Shown: positions 15,931-25,330 of the stretch, piece by piece
Layout: every line of letters starts with the position of its first letter
How positions within the stretch are numbered: the stretch's first letter is position 1
Assembly (NCBI RefSeq): GCF_014640675.1
Contig: NZ_BMHK01000002.1
Coordinates: 62,001 to 126,000 of the forward strand
DNA: 64,000 nt
Reading direction: 5' to 3'
Source of the DNA: Novosphingobium endophyticum
Lineage (GTDB): Bacteria > Pseudomonadota > Alphaproteobacteria > Sphingomonadales > Sphingomonadaceae
Position numbers and translations under genes: made by a program
The notes under the pieces: model-generated
Database searches by the model: none
Seen by the model: only the letters and a program-made list of their open reading frames with translations
What the model was told of the DNA's origin: nothing

Positions 15931-16626
15931 TCAGGCGGCGTAGGCGGTCGGGTCCGTCAGCCCCGCATCGGCGAAACCGGCCTTGCGCAGGCGGCAACTG
16001 TCGCAAAGGCCGCAGGCCCGGCCATCGGGCTGGGGGTCATAGCAGGACCAGCTCATGCCGGGATCGAGACCGAGCCGGTCAGCCTCGCGGGCGATATCCG
16101 CCTTGCCGAGATACTGCAGCGGCGCGTGAATCCTGAAGCCCCTGCCCTCCGAACCGACCTTCGTCGCCAGCGACGCGATCTCCTCGAAAGCGCCGATGAA
16201 TTCGGGGCGGCAATCGGGATAGCCCGAATAGTCGAGCGCGTTGACGCCGATGAAGATGTCGCTGGCATCCACAGCCTCGGCCCAGGCCAGCGTCAACGAC
16301 AGGAACACGAGATTGCGGGCGGGTACATAAGTGACCGGTATATCCGGGCCGACGCCGCCCTTGGGCACGGCGATGTCGTCGGTCAGCGCCGAACCGCCAA
16401 ACTGCCGCAGATCGAGCGGCAGTACGACGTGGCGCGTGGCGCCCAGTACGCCGGCGATCTGCCGGGCCGCGTCGATCTCCCGGCGATGGCGCTGGTTGTA
16501 GTCTATCGTCAGCGCATTGACCGCAAACCCGGCCTCGCGGGCGAGGCCGGCGGTCACCATCGAATCGAGCCCGCCCGACAGCAGGACCACGGCCTGCCGG
16601 ACGTCACTGGAACTGTCAGTCTCCAT
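15931..16626 (-). CDS. queC: 7-cyano-7-deazaguanine synthase QueC
   Basis: Makes preQ0 from 7-carboxy-7-deazaguanine, ATP and ammonia, for queuosine in tRNA. The PP-loop SGGLDSMV lies near the N-terminus; the YNQRHRREIDAA and TYVPARNLVFLSLTLAWAEA segments and the zinc site SWSCYDP ... CGLCDSCRLR are intact. The start METDSSSDV is preferred over a Met 12 residues upstream. A second queuosine gene, queG, is at 54194-55279; the rest of the pathway is outside the window. Confidence 0.93.
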   Translation of the reverse strand: METDSSSDVRQAVVLLSGGLDSMVTAGLAREAGFAVNALTIDYNQRHRREIDAARQIAGVLGATRHVVLPLDLRQFGGSALTDDIAVPKGGVGPDIPVTYVPARNLVFLSLTLAWAEAVDASDIFIGVNALDYSGYPDCRPEFIGAFEEIASLATKVGSEGRGFRIHAPLQYLGKADIAREADRLGLDPGMSWSCYDPQPDGRACGLCDSCRLRKAGFADAGLTDPTAYAA

Positions 16627-16665
16627 GTTCGCCCCGTTAGGCCGTAAACTCACAAACGGCAATCG

Positions 16666-17070
16666 TCAGCTACGGCAGCCGCCGACCCGGCGCCCTTCCG
16701 CGGCGAATGCGAAGGGGCGCCCGTCAACGATGCCCTGACTGTCGATCTGGACGAGAGCGTTGGTCTCACGCCGGATGTGCGTACGGCCATAGCCTTTCCC
16801 GCGACAGGTATACTGCACGGTGACCTCGTTCGGCTTGTCCTCGACGATGACGCTGCTGCACACCGCGCCGGGGTGCTCCAGCTGAATCAGCTTTCGTCCA
16901 TTGTCGAGGCAAATGCTGCGCGACACGCCGGCGTGACCAATCTGGCGCAGTTCCCAGGCCCCGCTGTCCAGCTGGTCGAGCATGGCGAGCGCGGCCCGCT
17001 CACCGTGAGCCGGCACGGTGAAGACGGTGGAGATGCCCCCGATCAGCGCTGCCAGCGCAAGTCTTTTCAT
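16666..17070 (-). CDS. Exported DUF3617-like protein
   Basis: 134-residue exported protein. Signal peptide MKRLALAALIGGISTVFTVPAHG, then LDSGAWELRQIGHAG, a paired-cysteine region (SICLDNGRKLIQLEHPGAVCSS ... VQYTCRGKGYGRTHIRRET) and a C-terminal GRRVGGCRS. This resembles the DUF3617 periplasmic family, of unknown function. The start is placed at MKRLAL since the upstream residues to 17133 do not form a signal. Confidence 0.7.
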   Translation of the reverse strand: MKRLALAALIGGISTVFTVPAHGERAALAMLDQLDSGAWELRQIGHAGVSRSICLDNGRKLIQLEHPGAVCSSVIVEDKPNEVTVQYTCRGKGYGRTHIRRETNALVQIDSQGIVDGRPFAFAAEGRRVGGCRS

Positions 17071-17181
17071 CGTTCCGTATCGCTTTCCGCAATGTCCGTC
17101 AGTTTTCCGGATTGAACTCTGTTCCCGGTACAATATCGTTAGTCTCTCGCGTAAGACAAGACGAGCCGCGCAAATACCTGC

Positions 17182-18093
17182 TCAGGCGGGAATGCGAAGT
17201 ATCTTCGAACAGAAGGCGCAATCGACTGGGATAAGCCCGTCTTCATCCCGCATTTCAGCCAGTTCTTCTTCAGCGAAACGGGACAGGACAGACCGGTAAT
17301 GTTCAACCGTGCAGCGGCAACCACGCTCCAGATGCTGCAGCGGTTCCACGCGGACCTCCTCTTCCTCATGGAACAGCCGCCAGACGAGCTGTTCGAGGTT
17401 CAGAACCGGATCCACCAGTTCCTCGCGCCGCACGCTCCCCGCCATGATCGAGACATGAGTCCAGTCCGGGTGATCTTCCTGGGCATGAAGCCGCGCCTTG
17501 CCGTCCTCACCTTCGGGAAGATGCTGCACCAGCAGCCCGCCCGCGACGCAGCGGGGACCGTTGGAGCGAACCGCGACACGAATCAGCGTGGGAACCTGCT
17601 CCGACTGGGCGAAGTAGCTTTCGCACGCCTGCGCGAGGGATTCGCCTTCCAGCGGCACGACACCCTGGTATCGCTCCCTCGTCACCGCCAGATCGAAAGT
17701 GATCGCCAGATAACCCTTGCCGAACAGCGCTTCGAGCGAAACATCGCCATCTTCGATGCCCGCCAGCAGCGTCTCATCGTGGCGCACATAGCCGCGCACC
17801 TGCCCGTCGCGGTAATCGCACACCAGCAGGTCCACCGGGCCGCCCTCTGACTGCGCCTGGAACGTCAGCTGCGCGCCCTGTTCCTTGAGGAGCGAGCCCA
17901 TCAGCGCGGTCAGGACGAGCGCCTCGGCCAGCAGATGCCTGATCCTGTCCGGGTAGTCGTGCGCCGACAGCACCGTTTCCAGCACCGGCCCGAGCCGCAC
18001 GACCCGGCCGCGTGCGTGACGGGCCGGGACCGTGAAGACGAGGACCCGGTCAAAACCGGTTTCCTCGATCTGGATCAGGTACTCCTCGCTCAC
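17182..18093 (-). CDS. hslO: Hsp33 redox-regulated chaperone
   Basis: Cytosolic holdase activated by oxidation plus unfolding. The N-terminal domain contains [42 protein letters not shown] and [31 protein letters not shown]. The C-terminal redox switch has CRC (in [10 protein letters not shown]) and, further on, CAFC (VDCAFCSKI), i.e. the four zinc cysteines. Its ATG overlaps the argF stop by four bases, giving an argD-argF-hslO operon, a layout common in this group. Confidence 0.92.
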   Translation of the reverse strand: MSEEYLIQIEETGFDRVLVFTVPARHARGRVVRLGPVLETVLSAHDYPDRIRHLLAEALVLTALMGSLLKEQGAQLTFQAQSEGGPVDLLVCDYRDGQVRGYVRHDETLLAGIEDGDVSLEALFGKGYLAITFDLAVTRERYQGVVPLEGESLAQACESYFAQSEQVPTLIRVAVRSNGPRCVAGGLLVQHLPEGEDGKARLHAQEDHPDWTHVSIMAGSVRREELVDPVLNLEQLVWRLFHEEEEVRVEPLQHLERGCRCTVEHYRSVLSRFAEEELAEMRDEDGLIPVDCAFCSKILRIPA

Positions 18094-19019
18094 AGCTTGC
18101 CGAGCGCCCAGAGCAGTACCGACTTCTGCGCGTGAAGACGGTTTTCCGCCTCATCCCAGACGGCCGAGTGCGGCCCGTCGATGACTTCGTTGGTCACTTC
18201 CTCCTCGCGGTGCGCGGGGAGGCAATGGAGGAACATGGCATCGGGCGCGGCATGCGCCATCAGCGCCGCGTTGACCTGGAACGGCTGCATCGCGGCAATG
18301 TGTTTCTCACCGCCGGCCTGTCCCATGGAGACCCAGGTATCGGTCACGATCACGTGCGCCCCTCTTGCCGCTTCGACCGGATCCTGCGTGAGGATCACCT
18401 GGCCGCCGGCGGCGCGCGCCTGATCGATGAACCCTGCGTTGGGTTCATAACCCGCGGGTCCACCGATGCGGACCTTGAACTTCATCAGACCCGCCGCCTC
18501 GATCAGCGAATTGGCGACGTTGTTGCCGTCTCCAAGCCACGCGACCTGCAGGCCGGGCAGAGCGAACCCGCGTTCGATCACGGTCAGCAGGTCGGCCATG
18601 ATCTGGCAGGGATGCGACAGATCAGTCAGTCCGTTGATGACGGGCACCTCGGCATAATGGGCCAGTTCCTCGATCTTGGCGTGATCGTCGGTCCGGATCA
18701 TGATCGCGTCGACCATGCGGCTGAGAACCCGCGCGGTGTCGGCCACGGTCTCTCCCCGGCCAAGCTGCGTGCTGCCCGCTTCCATGATCAGCGCGCTGCC
18801 GCCGAGCTGGCGCATGGCCATGTCGAACGAGACACGCGTGCGGGTGGAGTTCTTCTCGAAGATCATCGCCAGGACGTGGCCGGCCAGCGGCGCATCCGCG
18901 TCGACTTGTGCCTTGGGCCATGCCTTGCGCGCCGCCTTGCGGTCGATCGCGTCGTTGAGCATGGCGGCGATCATGTCGCCGCCGGCGTCGGTCAGGCTCA
19001 GGAAGTGCCGGGTCATCAA
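18090..19019 (-). CDS. argF: Ornithine carbamoyltransferase
   Basis: Makes citrulline from ornithine and carbamoyl phosphate in arginine synthesis. The carbamoyl phosphate loop STRTRVSFD is at 58-66; GTQ-type loop [47 protein letters not shown]; and [12 protein letters not shown] with the catalytic Cys. 309 residues is typical. It overlaps argD and hslO by four bases each. Confidence 0.95.
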   Translation of the reverse strand: MMTRHFLSLTDAGGDMIAAMLNDAIDRKAARKAWPKAQVDADAPLAGHVLAMIFEKNSTRTRVSFDMAMRQLGGSALIMEAGSTQLGRGETVADTARVLSRMVDAIMIRTDDHAKIEELAHYAEVPVINGLTDLSHPCQIMADLLTVIERGFALPGLQVAWLGDGNNVANSLIEAAGLMKFKVRIGGPAGYEPNAGFIDQARAAGGQVILTQDPVEAARGAHVIVTDTWVSMGQAGGEKHIAAMQPFQVNAALMAHAAPDAMFLHCLPAHREEEVTNEVIDGPHSAVWDEAENRLHAQKSVLLWALGKL

Positions 19020-20206
19020 ACCACCTCCTCGGGTTGATAGCTCGCCGCCGCGGCGGACAGCTTCTCCATGAATTCGTCGATGTGGCTGTCGTCGATCACC
19101 AGCGGCGGGACGATCCGCACGACATTGTCTCCGGCCGAAACGGTGAGCAACTGGTGATTGTCGCGCATGTGCGCGACGAAGGGCCGGGGCTCGACCTTCA
19201 TCTTGAGGCCGATGAACAGGCCGCGCCCGCGCACCAGCTCGAAGAGGTCGGGATAGTTGCCGATGAACTGTTCCAGCCTGGCCTTGATCCGTTCGCCCTT
19301 GGCGCGCACGTCGGCCAGGAAGGCCTCGTCGGGAATGACGTCCAGCACCGCGCCGACCGCCGCCATGGCGAAAGGATTGCCGCCGTAGGTCGAGCCGTGC
19401 GAACCGGCGACCATGCCGCGCGCCGCCTTCTCGGTGGCGAGACAGGCGCCGACCGGGAAGCCGCCGCCGATGCCCTTGGCGGTCGCCATGATGTCGGGCT
19501 CCACGCCGTACTGCTCGTAAGCATAGAATGTGCCCGCACGGCCAACGCCGCTTTGCACTTCGTCGAGCACCAGCATCAGTTCATGTTCGTCGCAGAGCGC
19601 GCGCAGCCCTTGCAGGAATGCGTCCGTCGCGATGCGGATGCCGCCCTCGCCCTGGATCGGTTCGACGAGGAAGCCGGCGGTGTTCGGCCCGATCGCTGCC
19701 TTCGCCGCCTCCAGATCGTTGAAATCGACGTACCTGAAGCCGGGCAGCAGCGGCAGGAAGCCCTTGTGCATCTTCTCCTGGCTCGATGCGCTGATCGTTG
19801 CCAGGGTCCTGCCGTGGAAGGCGTTGTTGAAGGTGATCAGCTCGTACTTGTGCTCATTGCCGGCAGACTGGTGATAGGCACGCGCCGTCTTGATCGCGCA
19901 TTCCACCGCTTCGGCCCCCGAATTGGTGAAGAAGACGGTATCCGCGAAAGTCAGATCGACGAGCCGCCGGGCAATCGCCTCTCCCTGCGGGCTACCGTAG
20001 AGGTTCGAGACGTGCATCAGCGTCTCGGCCTGCTTCTGGATCGCACCGATCAGGCCGGGATGTGAATGGCCCAGGGCATTGACGCCGATACCGCTGGCGA
20101 AGTCGAGAAATCGGCGGCCGTCCTCACTGATGAGATGGCAGTGCTCGCCGCGAACGGGCCGCACGCCGCACCGGGGGTACACGGGCATCAGCGGGGTGAT
20201 CGACAT
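19016..20206 (-). CDS. argD: Acetylornithine aminotransferase (class III, aspartate aminotransferase fold)
   Basis: PLP enzyme converting N-acetylglutamate semialdehyde to N-acetylornithine. Start [12 protein letters not shown]; key parts [71 protein letters not shown] (PLP Asp), and [14 protein letters not shown] with the Schiff-base Lys. The region upstream to 20263 lacks similarity. First gene of argD-argF-hslO. Confidence 0.94.
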   Translation of the reverse strand: MSITPLMPVYPRCGVRPVRGEHCHLISEDGRRFLDFASGIGVNALGHSHPGLIGAIQKQAETLMHVSNLYGSPQGEAIARRLVDLTFADTVFFTNSGAEAVECAIKTARAYHQSAGNEHKYELITFNNAFHGRTLATISASSQEKMHKGFLPLLPGFRYVDFNDLEAAKAAIGPNTAGFLVEPIQGEGGIRIATDAFLQGLRALCDEHELMLVLDEVQSGVGRAGTFYAYEQYGVEPDIMATAKGIGGGFPVGACLATEKAARGMVAGSHGSTYGGNPFAMAAVGAVLDVIPDEAFLADVRAKGERIKARLEQFIGNYPDLFELVRGRGLFIGLKMKVEPRPFVAHMRDNHQLLTVSAGDNVVRIVPPLVIDDSHIDEFMEKLSAAAASYQPEEVV

Positions 20207-20260
20207 CTGGATTATCCTCGAAAAACGAATCAGTGAGACGAAGTCGCGAAACGCAAACGA

Positions 20261-20291
20261 CAAATGGCGGCCCTATGCGGACCGCCATTTG
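20261..20291. terminator. Hairpin between the cold-shock gene and argD
   Basis: A perfect 10-base stem, CAAATGGCGG (20261-20270) with CCGCCATTTG (20282-20291), and an 11-base loop. A second GC-rich hairpin lies at 20314-20335 (GCCCCGGT / ACCGGGGC). Together they probably end the leftward cold-shock transcript; no long U-run follows. Confidence 0.55.
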
Positions 20292-20349
20292 CGCGCTTTT
20301 ATGCAGTTGCAGCGCCCCGGTCAAACCACCGGGGCGGGTGCAGGCTGGC

Positions 20350-21099
20350 TCAACCCTGAAGCGGCGTCAGGTTGACCGCCGAGTACTTGCCTCGTCGATC
20401 GACCTCAATGTCGAACTCCACACGGTCGCCTTCGTTCAGGGCCGACATGCCCGAACGTTCCACCGCGGAAATATGCACGAAGGCATCGGGCTGACCATCA
20501 TCACGCGTGATGAAGCCGAAGCCCTTCATCGAATTGAAGAACTTCACCGTGCCCGTCGCTCTTTCGCCGGTCAGCTCGCGCTGGGGCGCGACTTCGCGCT
20601 TGGCCACGGGGATCACGTCTCCAATGACCGCGAGGTCGCTGGCCGAAACCTTGCCGCCGCGATCGACGAGCTGGAATTCCAGCTGCTGACCTTCGGCGAG
20701 GCCTTCCAGGCCCGCACGCTCGACCGCGCTGATGTGCACGAACACATCATCGCCGCCCTCATCGCGCTGGATGAAGCCGAACCCCTTGGCTGCGTTGAAG
20801 AACTTGACGGTACCGCGACCCTGGCCAACGACCTGGGCGGGCATTCCGCCACCGCCACCGCCGCCGCCGCGCGGGCCGCCGCCGAAGCCGCCACCGCCGG
20901 CCCGCGGACCACCGCCGAAGCCGCCGCGACTATCGCCGCCGCCACTGCCGCCGCCGAAACGGTCACCACCGCCACCAAATCGGTCGCCACCGCCACCGAA
21001 ACGATCCTGTCCGGCGAAGAACGGATCGAAATCGTCCTCTCCTCCGAACCGATCCCGCTTGTCGCGTCCCCTTCCGCGACGACCTCTGTCAAAACCCAT
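20350..21099 (-). CDS. Double cold-shock-domain protein with glycine/RGG-rich N-terminus
   Basis: 249-residue RNA-binding protein. Residues 1-85 are disordered: a basic [20 protein letters not shown] start, then repeated DRFGGGG and GGFGGGPR units. Two cold-shock domains follow ([32 protein letters not shown] and [32 protein letters not shown]), each with RNP1 KGFGFI and RNP2 VFVHI/AFVHI, joined by a linker with [11 protein letters not shown]. The double domain is common in Alphaproteobacteria; the long RFGG/RGG-like tail is less so. The start MGFDRGRR is preferred. The 5' region (21100-21400) is long enough for a structured leader. Confidence 0.88.
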   Translation of the reverse strand: MGFDRGRRGRGRDKRDRFGGEDDFDPFFAGQDRFGGGGDRFGGGGDRFGGGSGGGDSRGGFGGGPRAGGGGFGGGPRGGGGGGGGMPAQVVGQGRGTVKFFNAAKGFGFIQRDEGGDDVFVHISAVERAGLEGLAEGQQLEFQLVDRGGKVSASDLAVIGDVIPVAKREVAPQRELTGERATGTVKFFNSMKGFGFITRDDGQPDAFVHISAVERSGMSALNEGDRVEFDIEVDRRGKYSAVNLTPLQG

Positions 21100-21400
21100 G
21101 TTTACGAACGTACCTTCGATGCGCCCCTCAAGCATTCACCCTAACGCGTGGACGAGCCGCGCCGAGCGTCAGTCAGAGTGACCAAGTTGCACCTCAGCCC
21201 CTGCCTGCGACCATGCGTCATACACGAGTCTCGGCGCCATGGCGAACAGAAATACGTCCCTTTTGCGCCAGACATTGCCGGAATGCCACAGTACGGCCGG
21301 CGTACAGGCTTGTCAGTTGCTTGAAACCGGTCTCTTGACGACACCGAGCAGAAAGCAGCACGACATGCGCGAAGCCCTTCCAGACCGGAGAATCCAGACC
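21100..21400. other. Divergent intergenic region upstream of cold-shock gene and DUF442 gene
   Basis: About 300 bases containing the 5' leader of the leftward cold-shock gene and the promoter of the rightward gene. Open frames extending into it have no family similarity. I see no clear -35/-10 pair or terminator. Confidence 0.4.
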
Positions 21401-21829
21401 ATGTTCCGCCAGATCACCGACTCCGTTTACGCCAGCCCGCAGATCGGCACCGACGCCATTGCAGCCGCCAAAGACCTCGGAATCGTGCGGATAATCAACA
21501 ATCGGCCCGAGGGCGAAGGCGATGACCAGACCCCGGGCGAAGAAATCGAGGCGGCGGCGAAAGCGGCCGGCATCGGCTATGTCGCAATCCCGGTGACTCA
21601 CGCCGGCTTCAGCGAGGCGCAGGTCGATGCGATGCGCGATGCGCTCGACACGGCCGGCGGTCCCGTGCTCGCCTATTGCCGTTCGGGAACGCGCTCGACG
21701 CTGCTGTGGGCGCTGGCCCGGGCCAAGGCTGGTGACAATCCCGCCGTCATCGCCTCGAAAGCCGCCGCCGCCGGTTACGACGTCTCCCCGATTCGCCAGT
21801 TGATCGACATGCTCGCGGCCAGAAGCTGA
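21401..21829 (+). CDS. TIGR01244-type phosphatase/sulfurtransferase (DUF442)
   Basis: 142-residue protein of the beta-lactamase-hydrolase-like phosphatase family. MFRQITDSVYASPQIGTDAI is the family start, IINNRPEGEGDDQTPGEEIEAAAKAAGIGYVAIPVTHAGFSEAQV follows, and the active-site loop is YCRSGTRSTLLWALA (CxxxxxR with catalytic Cys). In other bacteria such domains detoxify sulfide or act as protein phosphatases (Blh); without fused domains the role here is open. The open frame upstream to 21239 is not homologous. Confidence 0.88.
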   Translation: MFRQITDSVYASPQIGTDAIAAAKDLGIVRIINNRPEGEGDDQTPGEEIEAAAKAAGIGYVAIPVTHAGFSEAQVDAMRDALDTAGGPVLAYCRSGTRSTLLWALARAKAGDNPAVIASKAAAAGYDVSPIRQLIDMLAARS

Positions 21830-21865
21830 ACCGACGTCCATACTTCCGCCGCATAGCTCAAGATC

Positions 21866-21902
21866 AAAAAGAAAAATGGGCCGGAGCGTAAAGCTCCGGC
21901 CC
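21866..21902 (-). terminator. Bidirectional intrinsic terminator
   Basis: A ten-pair stem GGGCCGGAGC (21878-21887) with GCTCCGGCCC (21893-21902), 5-base loop. On the minus strand it is followed by a long U-rich run (complement of 21866-21877), fitting termination of amtB; on the plus strand only TTTG follows, for the DUF442 gene. Confidence 0.85.
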
Positions 21903-21991
21903 TTTGAGTTTGTGTTCGCAGGAGGAACATCGGTTGGCGACGACGGGTGGGAGGAGAGGAAAAGTACCCGCCGCCGCCAAACTCTTGAGAC

Positions 21992-23314
21992 TTAGTTGTA
22001 GGCGCGCTCGCCGTGCTCGCCGATGTCGAGGCCTTCCTGCTCGACTTCGGGAGTGACGCGCAGGCCGGTGATCAGCTTGGCGATGAAGATCGCGATCACG
22101 GTGCCCACGGCGGCCCAGGCGATCGAGACGAGAACCGCCTGGATCTGGATCCAGACCTGAGCGCCCATCGCGGTCGAACCGTCGCCAGGCCCACCGAAGA
22201 CCGGCTGGTAAACGATGCCGGTGCCGATGGCGCCGACGATGCCGCCAATGCCGTGGATGCCAAATGCATCGAGCGAGTCGTCATATCCGAGAGCCGGCTT
22301 GAGCTTCGAAACGCAGTAGAAGCAGACGAGCGAAGCGACGGCGCCCAGCACGATCGCACCGAACGGACCGGAGTTGCCGGCGGCCGGGGTGACGGCGACG
22401 AGACCGGCGATGATGCCCGAGCAGAAGCCCAGGGCCGATCCCTTGTGGCCCGAGAAACGCTCTGCGAGCATCCAGAACAGGCCTGCCGAGGCAGTCGCGA
22501 CGAACGTGTTGATCATGGCAAGGCCGGCGGTGCCGTCAGCCTCGAGCTCGGAACCGGCGTTGAAGCCGAACCAGCCCACCCACAGCAGGCCGGTGCCGAC
22601 CATGGTCAGCGTCAGCGAGTGCGGCGGCATCGGCTCGGCCGGATAGCCCTTGCGCTTGCCGAGAATCAGAGCTGCCACGAGCGCCGAAACGCCGGCGTTG
22701 ATGTGAACGACGGTACCGCCAGCGAAGTCCAGCGCGCCCATCTCGAAGAGAAGGCCGCCGCCCGCCCACACCATGTGCGCGATCGGGAAGTAGACAATCG
22801 TGAGCCAGACCGCAGTGAACACCATCACGGCCGAGAACTTCATGCGCTCCACCGTGGCGCCCAGAACGAGGGCAGCGGTGATCGCGGCGAAGGTCATCTG
22901 GAAGGAGATGAAGACATATTCGCTGATGACTTCATCGGAGAAGGTGGCAGCGGTGCTGTCGGGCGTGGTGTTCGCGAGGAACAGGTTGCCCCAGCTGAAG
23001 AAGGCATTGCCTTCCGGGCCGAACGCGGTCGAATAGCCGTAGATCACCCAGATGAGCATCGCCAGCGCCGCTGCGGCGCCGATCTGGGTCATCGTCGAAA
23101 GCATGTTCTTGGAGCGGGTCAGACCGCCATAGAACAGGGCGAGGCCCGGGAGGATCATGAGCAGGACCAGAATGGTCGCGGTCATCATCCAGGCATTGTT
23201 GCCGGGGTTGGGCACCGGGGCCGCCGCTTCGGCGACATCCTGGGCCCAGGCGGGCATGGCGGCAAGCATCGACGCGCTCAAGGCGCCGGCACCGCAGAGA
23301 ATCTTGCGGATCAT
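21992..23314 (-). CDS. amtB: Ammonium transporter AmtB
   Basis: About 440-residue trimeric ammonium channel of the inner membrane. Signal peptide MIRKILCGAGALSASMLAAMPAWA, then 11 membrane helices: WMMTATILVLLMILPGLALFYGG, MIWVIYGYS, FQMTFAAITAALVLGA, and pore-His segments GGTVVHINAGVSALVAALILGKRKG and DAFGIHGIGGIVGAIGTGI. The C-terminal tail is the GlnK-interacting region. It lies 17 bases after glnK and shares its sigma-54 promoter. Confidence 0.95.
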   Translation of the reverse strand: MIRKILCGAGALSASMLAAMPAWAQDVAEAAAPVPNPGNNAWMMTATILVLLMILPGLALFYGGLTRSKNMLSTMTQIGAAAALAMLIWVIYGYSTAFGPEGNAFFSWGNLFLANTTPDSTAATFSDEVISEYVFISFQMTFAAITAALVLGATVERMKFSAVMVFTAVWLTIVYFPIAHMVWAGGGLLFEMGALDFAGGTVVHINAGVSALVAALILGKRKGYPAEPMPPHSLTLTMVGTGLLWVGWFGFNAGSELEADGTAGLAMINTFVATASAGLFWMLAERFSGHKGSALGFCSGIIAGLVAVTPAAGNSGPFGAIVLGAVASLVCFYCVSKLKPALGYDDSLDAFGIHGIGGIVGAIGTGIVYQPVFGGPGDGSTAMGAQVWIQIQAVLVSIAWAAVGTVIAIFIAKLITGLRVTPEVEQEGLDIGEHGERAYN

Positions 23315-23331
23315 AGTGGTTTCCCTCCCAA

Positions 23332-23682
<351 letters not shown>

Positions 23683-23718
23683 TTAGCCGCCGGCCCAGCG
23701 CCGGCCAGGGATAGGTAA

Positions 23719-23734
23719 AGCAAGCGACGTGCCA
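23719..23734 (-). promoter_or_regulatory. Sigma-54 promoter of glnK-amtB
   Basis: On the minus strand TGGCACGTCGCTTGCT matches the RpoN consensus TGGCAC-R-N4-TTGC-W at every defined position. It ends 48 bases before the glnK ATG, which leaves a short leader. This predicts NtrC-dependent induction under nitrogen limitation. Confidence 0.9.
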
Positions 23735-23817
23735 ATTTACCAATCGGCAAGATTCCGGGCAGACTCGCACGACGTACCGAGCTCGCTCAACGACGAGGCG
23801 CTCGAATCCTGTGCACG

Positions 23818-23834
23818 TGCCTATTTTTTAGGCA
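23818..23834. promoter_or_regulatory. Inverted repeat upstream of the glnK promoter
   Basis: TGCCTA-TTTTT-TAGGCA is a perfect 6-base inverted repeat about 85-115 bases upstream of the sigma-54 -12/-24 element, a normal distance for an enhancer site; GTGCAC lies beside it. It could be an activator (NtrC-like) site or the terminator of the small gene to its right. Confidence 0.4.
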
Positions 23835-23869
23835 GTCGAAATGACTGATTGCTTCCGGGGCGAGGGGTT

Positions 23870-24007
23870 TCAGTGCCCGTAGGTCTTGATGCCACGGCGG
23901 CGGAGACGCTCGCGGCGTCGACGGCGCAGTGCGACCGTTCCCCCGACAATGCCGGTGATCGCCACCACGGCAATCAGGGCGATAGCAATGAGAATGCGTG
24001 TTTCCAT
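23870..24007 (-). CDS. Small single-pass membrane protein (45 residues)
   Basis: Starts METRILIAIALIAVVAITGIVGGTVAL, one membrane helix, then a very basic tail (LRRRRRERLRRRGIKTYGH). The arginine-rich end predicts an inner-membrane protein with its C-terminus in the cytoplasm. No family recognised. Upstream in-frame Met at 24097 gives a non-membrane extension and is not preferred. Confidence 0.55.
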   Translation of the reverse strand: METRILIAIALIAVVAITGIVGGTVALRRRRRERLRRRGIKTYGH

Positions 24008-24325
24008 AAGTACCAAATTTTTTCGCGAAACGTGACTGACCCCATGATGATCCGGAGCAAAGTCACATCGCCGAACACCTATCGTATTAGCAGACAAATG
24101 CCGCCTGTTCCAAACTGCCGTCGCTCGCGCCTGTCGATTCGTCGCACAATGAGATCGGACAAACCCTCGCCTCCGTCACAGCGACGTATCTTCGAGAAAG
24201 TATCGCAGTGATTTCCGGGTTCGGACAACGCCGCATTTACCATTCCGCCGAACGCCTTAGGAGAGCATGACTTTCCGCGGCAAATGTTCTTGCCACCTCC
24301 ACGAAATCGGTATCTGGAAGAGCGC
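24008..24325. other. Intergenic region, nothing recognised
   Basis: About 320 bases of lower GC than the surroundings. I see no RNA gene or repeat. It should hold promoters for the small membrane protein (leftward) and for the next membrane protein (rightward). Confidence 0.4.
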
Positions 24326-24643
24326 ATGAGCTTTCCCAAATTCTATCATTCCCTCATTGTCTGGGTCGGCGACGGGACGGGACTTCCCGATTCGATTCTC
24401 CACATCCACGCCGGGATGGCGGTCCTGCTGCTGGCGCGCCTCGTCAGCGGACGCTCGCTCGGCACATTCATCCCTTTCGCGTTCGTGGTTTTGGCAGAGG
24501 CGGCCAATGAGATCCTCGACTACATGGCCTATGGCTGGCGGCCGACCGACACGTACCTGGACATCGCCAACACATTGTTCTGGCCATTCGTGCTCAGCCT
24601 CGCGGTCCGGTTGCGTCCGATGGCCAGGCGCGACCATCGATAG
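24326..24643 (+). CDS. Conserved membrane protein of unknown function
   Basis: 105 residues from MSFPKFYHSLIVWVGDGTGLP. Two or three membrane helices: SILHIHAGMAVLLLARLVSG, LGTFIPFAFVVLAEAANEILDYMAYGW, and YLDIANTLFWPFVLSLAVRL. The pattern of polar residues (HIHAG, EAANEILDYM, DTYLDIANTLFW) is distinctive and looks conserved-type, vaguely like VanZ-fold proteins. No function can be assigned. Confidence 0.65.
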   Translation: MSFPKFYHSLIVWVGDGTGLPDSILHIHAGMAVLLLARLVSGRSLGTFIPFAFVVLAEAANEILDYMAYGWRPTDTYLDIANTLFWPFVLSLAVRLRPMARRDHR

Positions 24644-24955
24644 GGAGACGCCGTTGTCATAGCAGCGCGCGACAAGCATGACAGCACCCTTGCCGGGAGT
24701 TCGCACGCGGTCGAAAACGTGGCTTTGCCGGTTCACAACGATCATTGCGTTTGATAACCGGAGCGTTCCCCCGAAACACCATGCGCACCGGCGGCGGGCC
24801 GGCAGGACGGTCAAGGCACAATCTTTTTCCCGAGCGAGAACATCGCACCGAGGCCCGGCAAGGCCCCTGAACGTCCCGGCTTTCCTGTCTTCCGGAAGTG
24901 GCGAAGCCCCGCTCCTGCGCGCTCTATCACGGGCCTGGCGCTGGGACTGGCGGCA
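24644..24955. other. Intergenic region upstream of the symporter operon
   Basis: About 310 bases. A 93-codon frame at 24678-24959 has low-complexity basic content and no family features, so it is not called. The region probably carries the promoter and the true start of the following exported protein. Confidence 0.4.
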
Positions 24956-25330
24956 TTGACCGCCGGGCTCGCTCCCGCCAACGCGCAATCGCCGGTTTTC
25001 TCCGAGAGCGGCGCAATCTCCAGCACTACCGGCCATGCCGTGCTGTCCTGGCAAGCGGAAGAGCCGGTTGTCCTGTCGATCGCACACGAGCCGGACCTGT
25101 CTGACGCCCGCCCGCTCTATCGCGGGGATGAGCGCTCCTACTTCCTCTCCGGCCTTGCCGACGGCGACTATTACCTTCGGCTGGAGAACGAAAGCGGCGA
25201 AGCATCGGCGCCGCTCCGGCTTTCCGTCACCCACCAGTCGCTCGCGCAGGCCTTGTGGCTGACCGCCATCGGCCTCGTCATCACGCTGGCCGTCGTCGCC
25301 ACGATCCTGCGGGGGGCGCGCGATGACTGA
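24956..25330 (+). CDS. Exported single-pass protein with fibronectin-III-like domain
   Basis: At least 124 residues. The reading frame from the TTG at 24956 starts inside what looks like a signal peptide (upstream codons read SITGLALGLAALTAGLAPANAQ), so the real start may be further upstream at a non-ATG codon. Then a beta-sandwich-like region (SSTTGHAVLSWQAEEPVVLSIAHEPDLSDA ... GLADGDYYLRLENESGEASAPLRLSVTH, FN3-like) and a C-terminal membrane helix (ALWLTAIGLVITLAVVATIL). Its stop overlaps the symporter ATG by eight bases, so the two are translationally coupled and may form a complex. Confidence 0.65.
   Translation: MTAGLAPANAQSPVFSESGAISSTTGHAVLSWQAEEPVVLSIAHEPDLSDARPLYRGDERSYFLSGLADGDYYLRLENESGEASAPLRLSVTHQSLAQALWLTAIGLVITLAVVATILRGARDD

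Noticed and set aside
24678..24959. 93-codon frame upstream of the FN3-like exported protein
   Set aside because: Basic, motif-free, and overlapping the signal-peptide region of the next gene in another frame.
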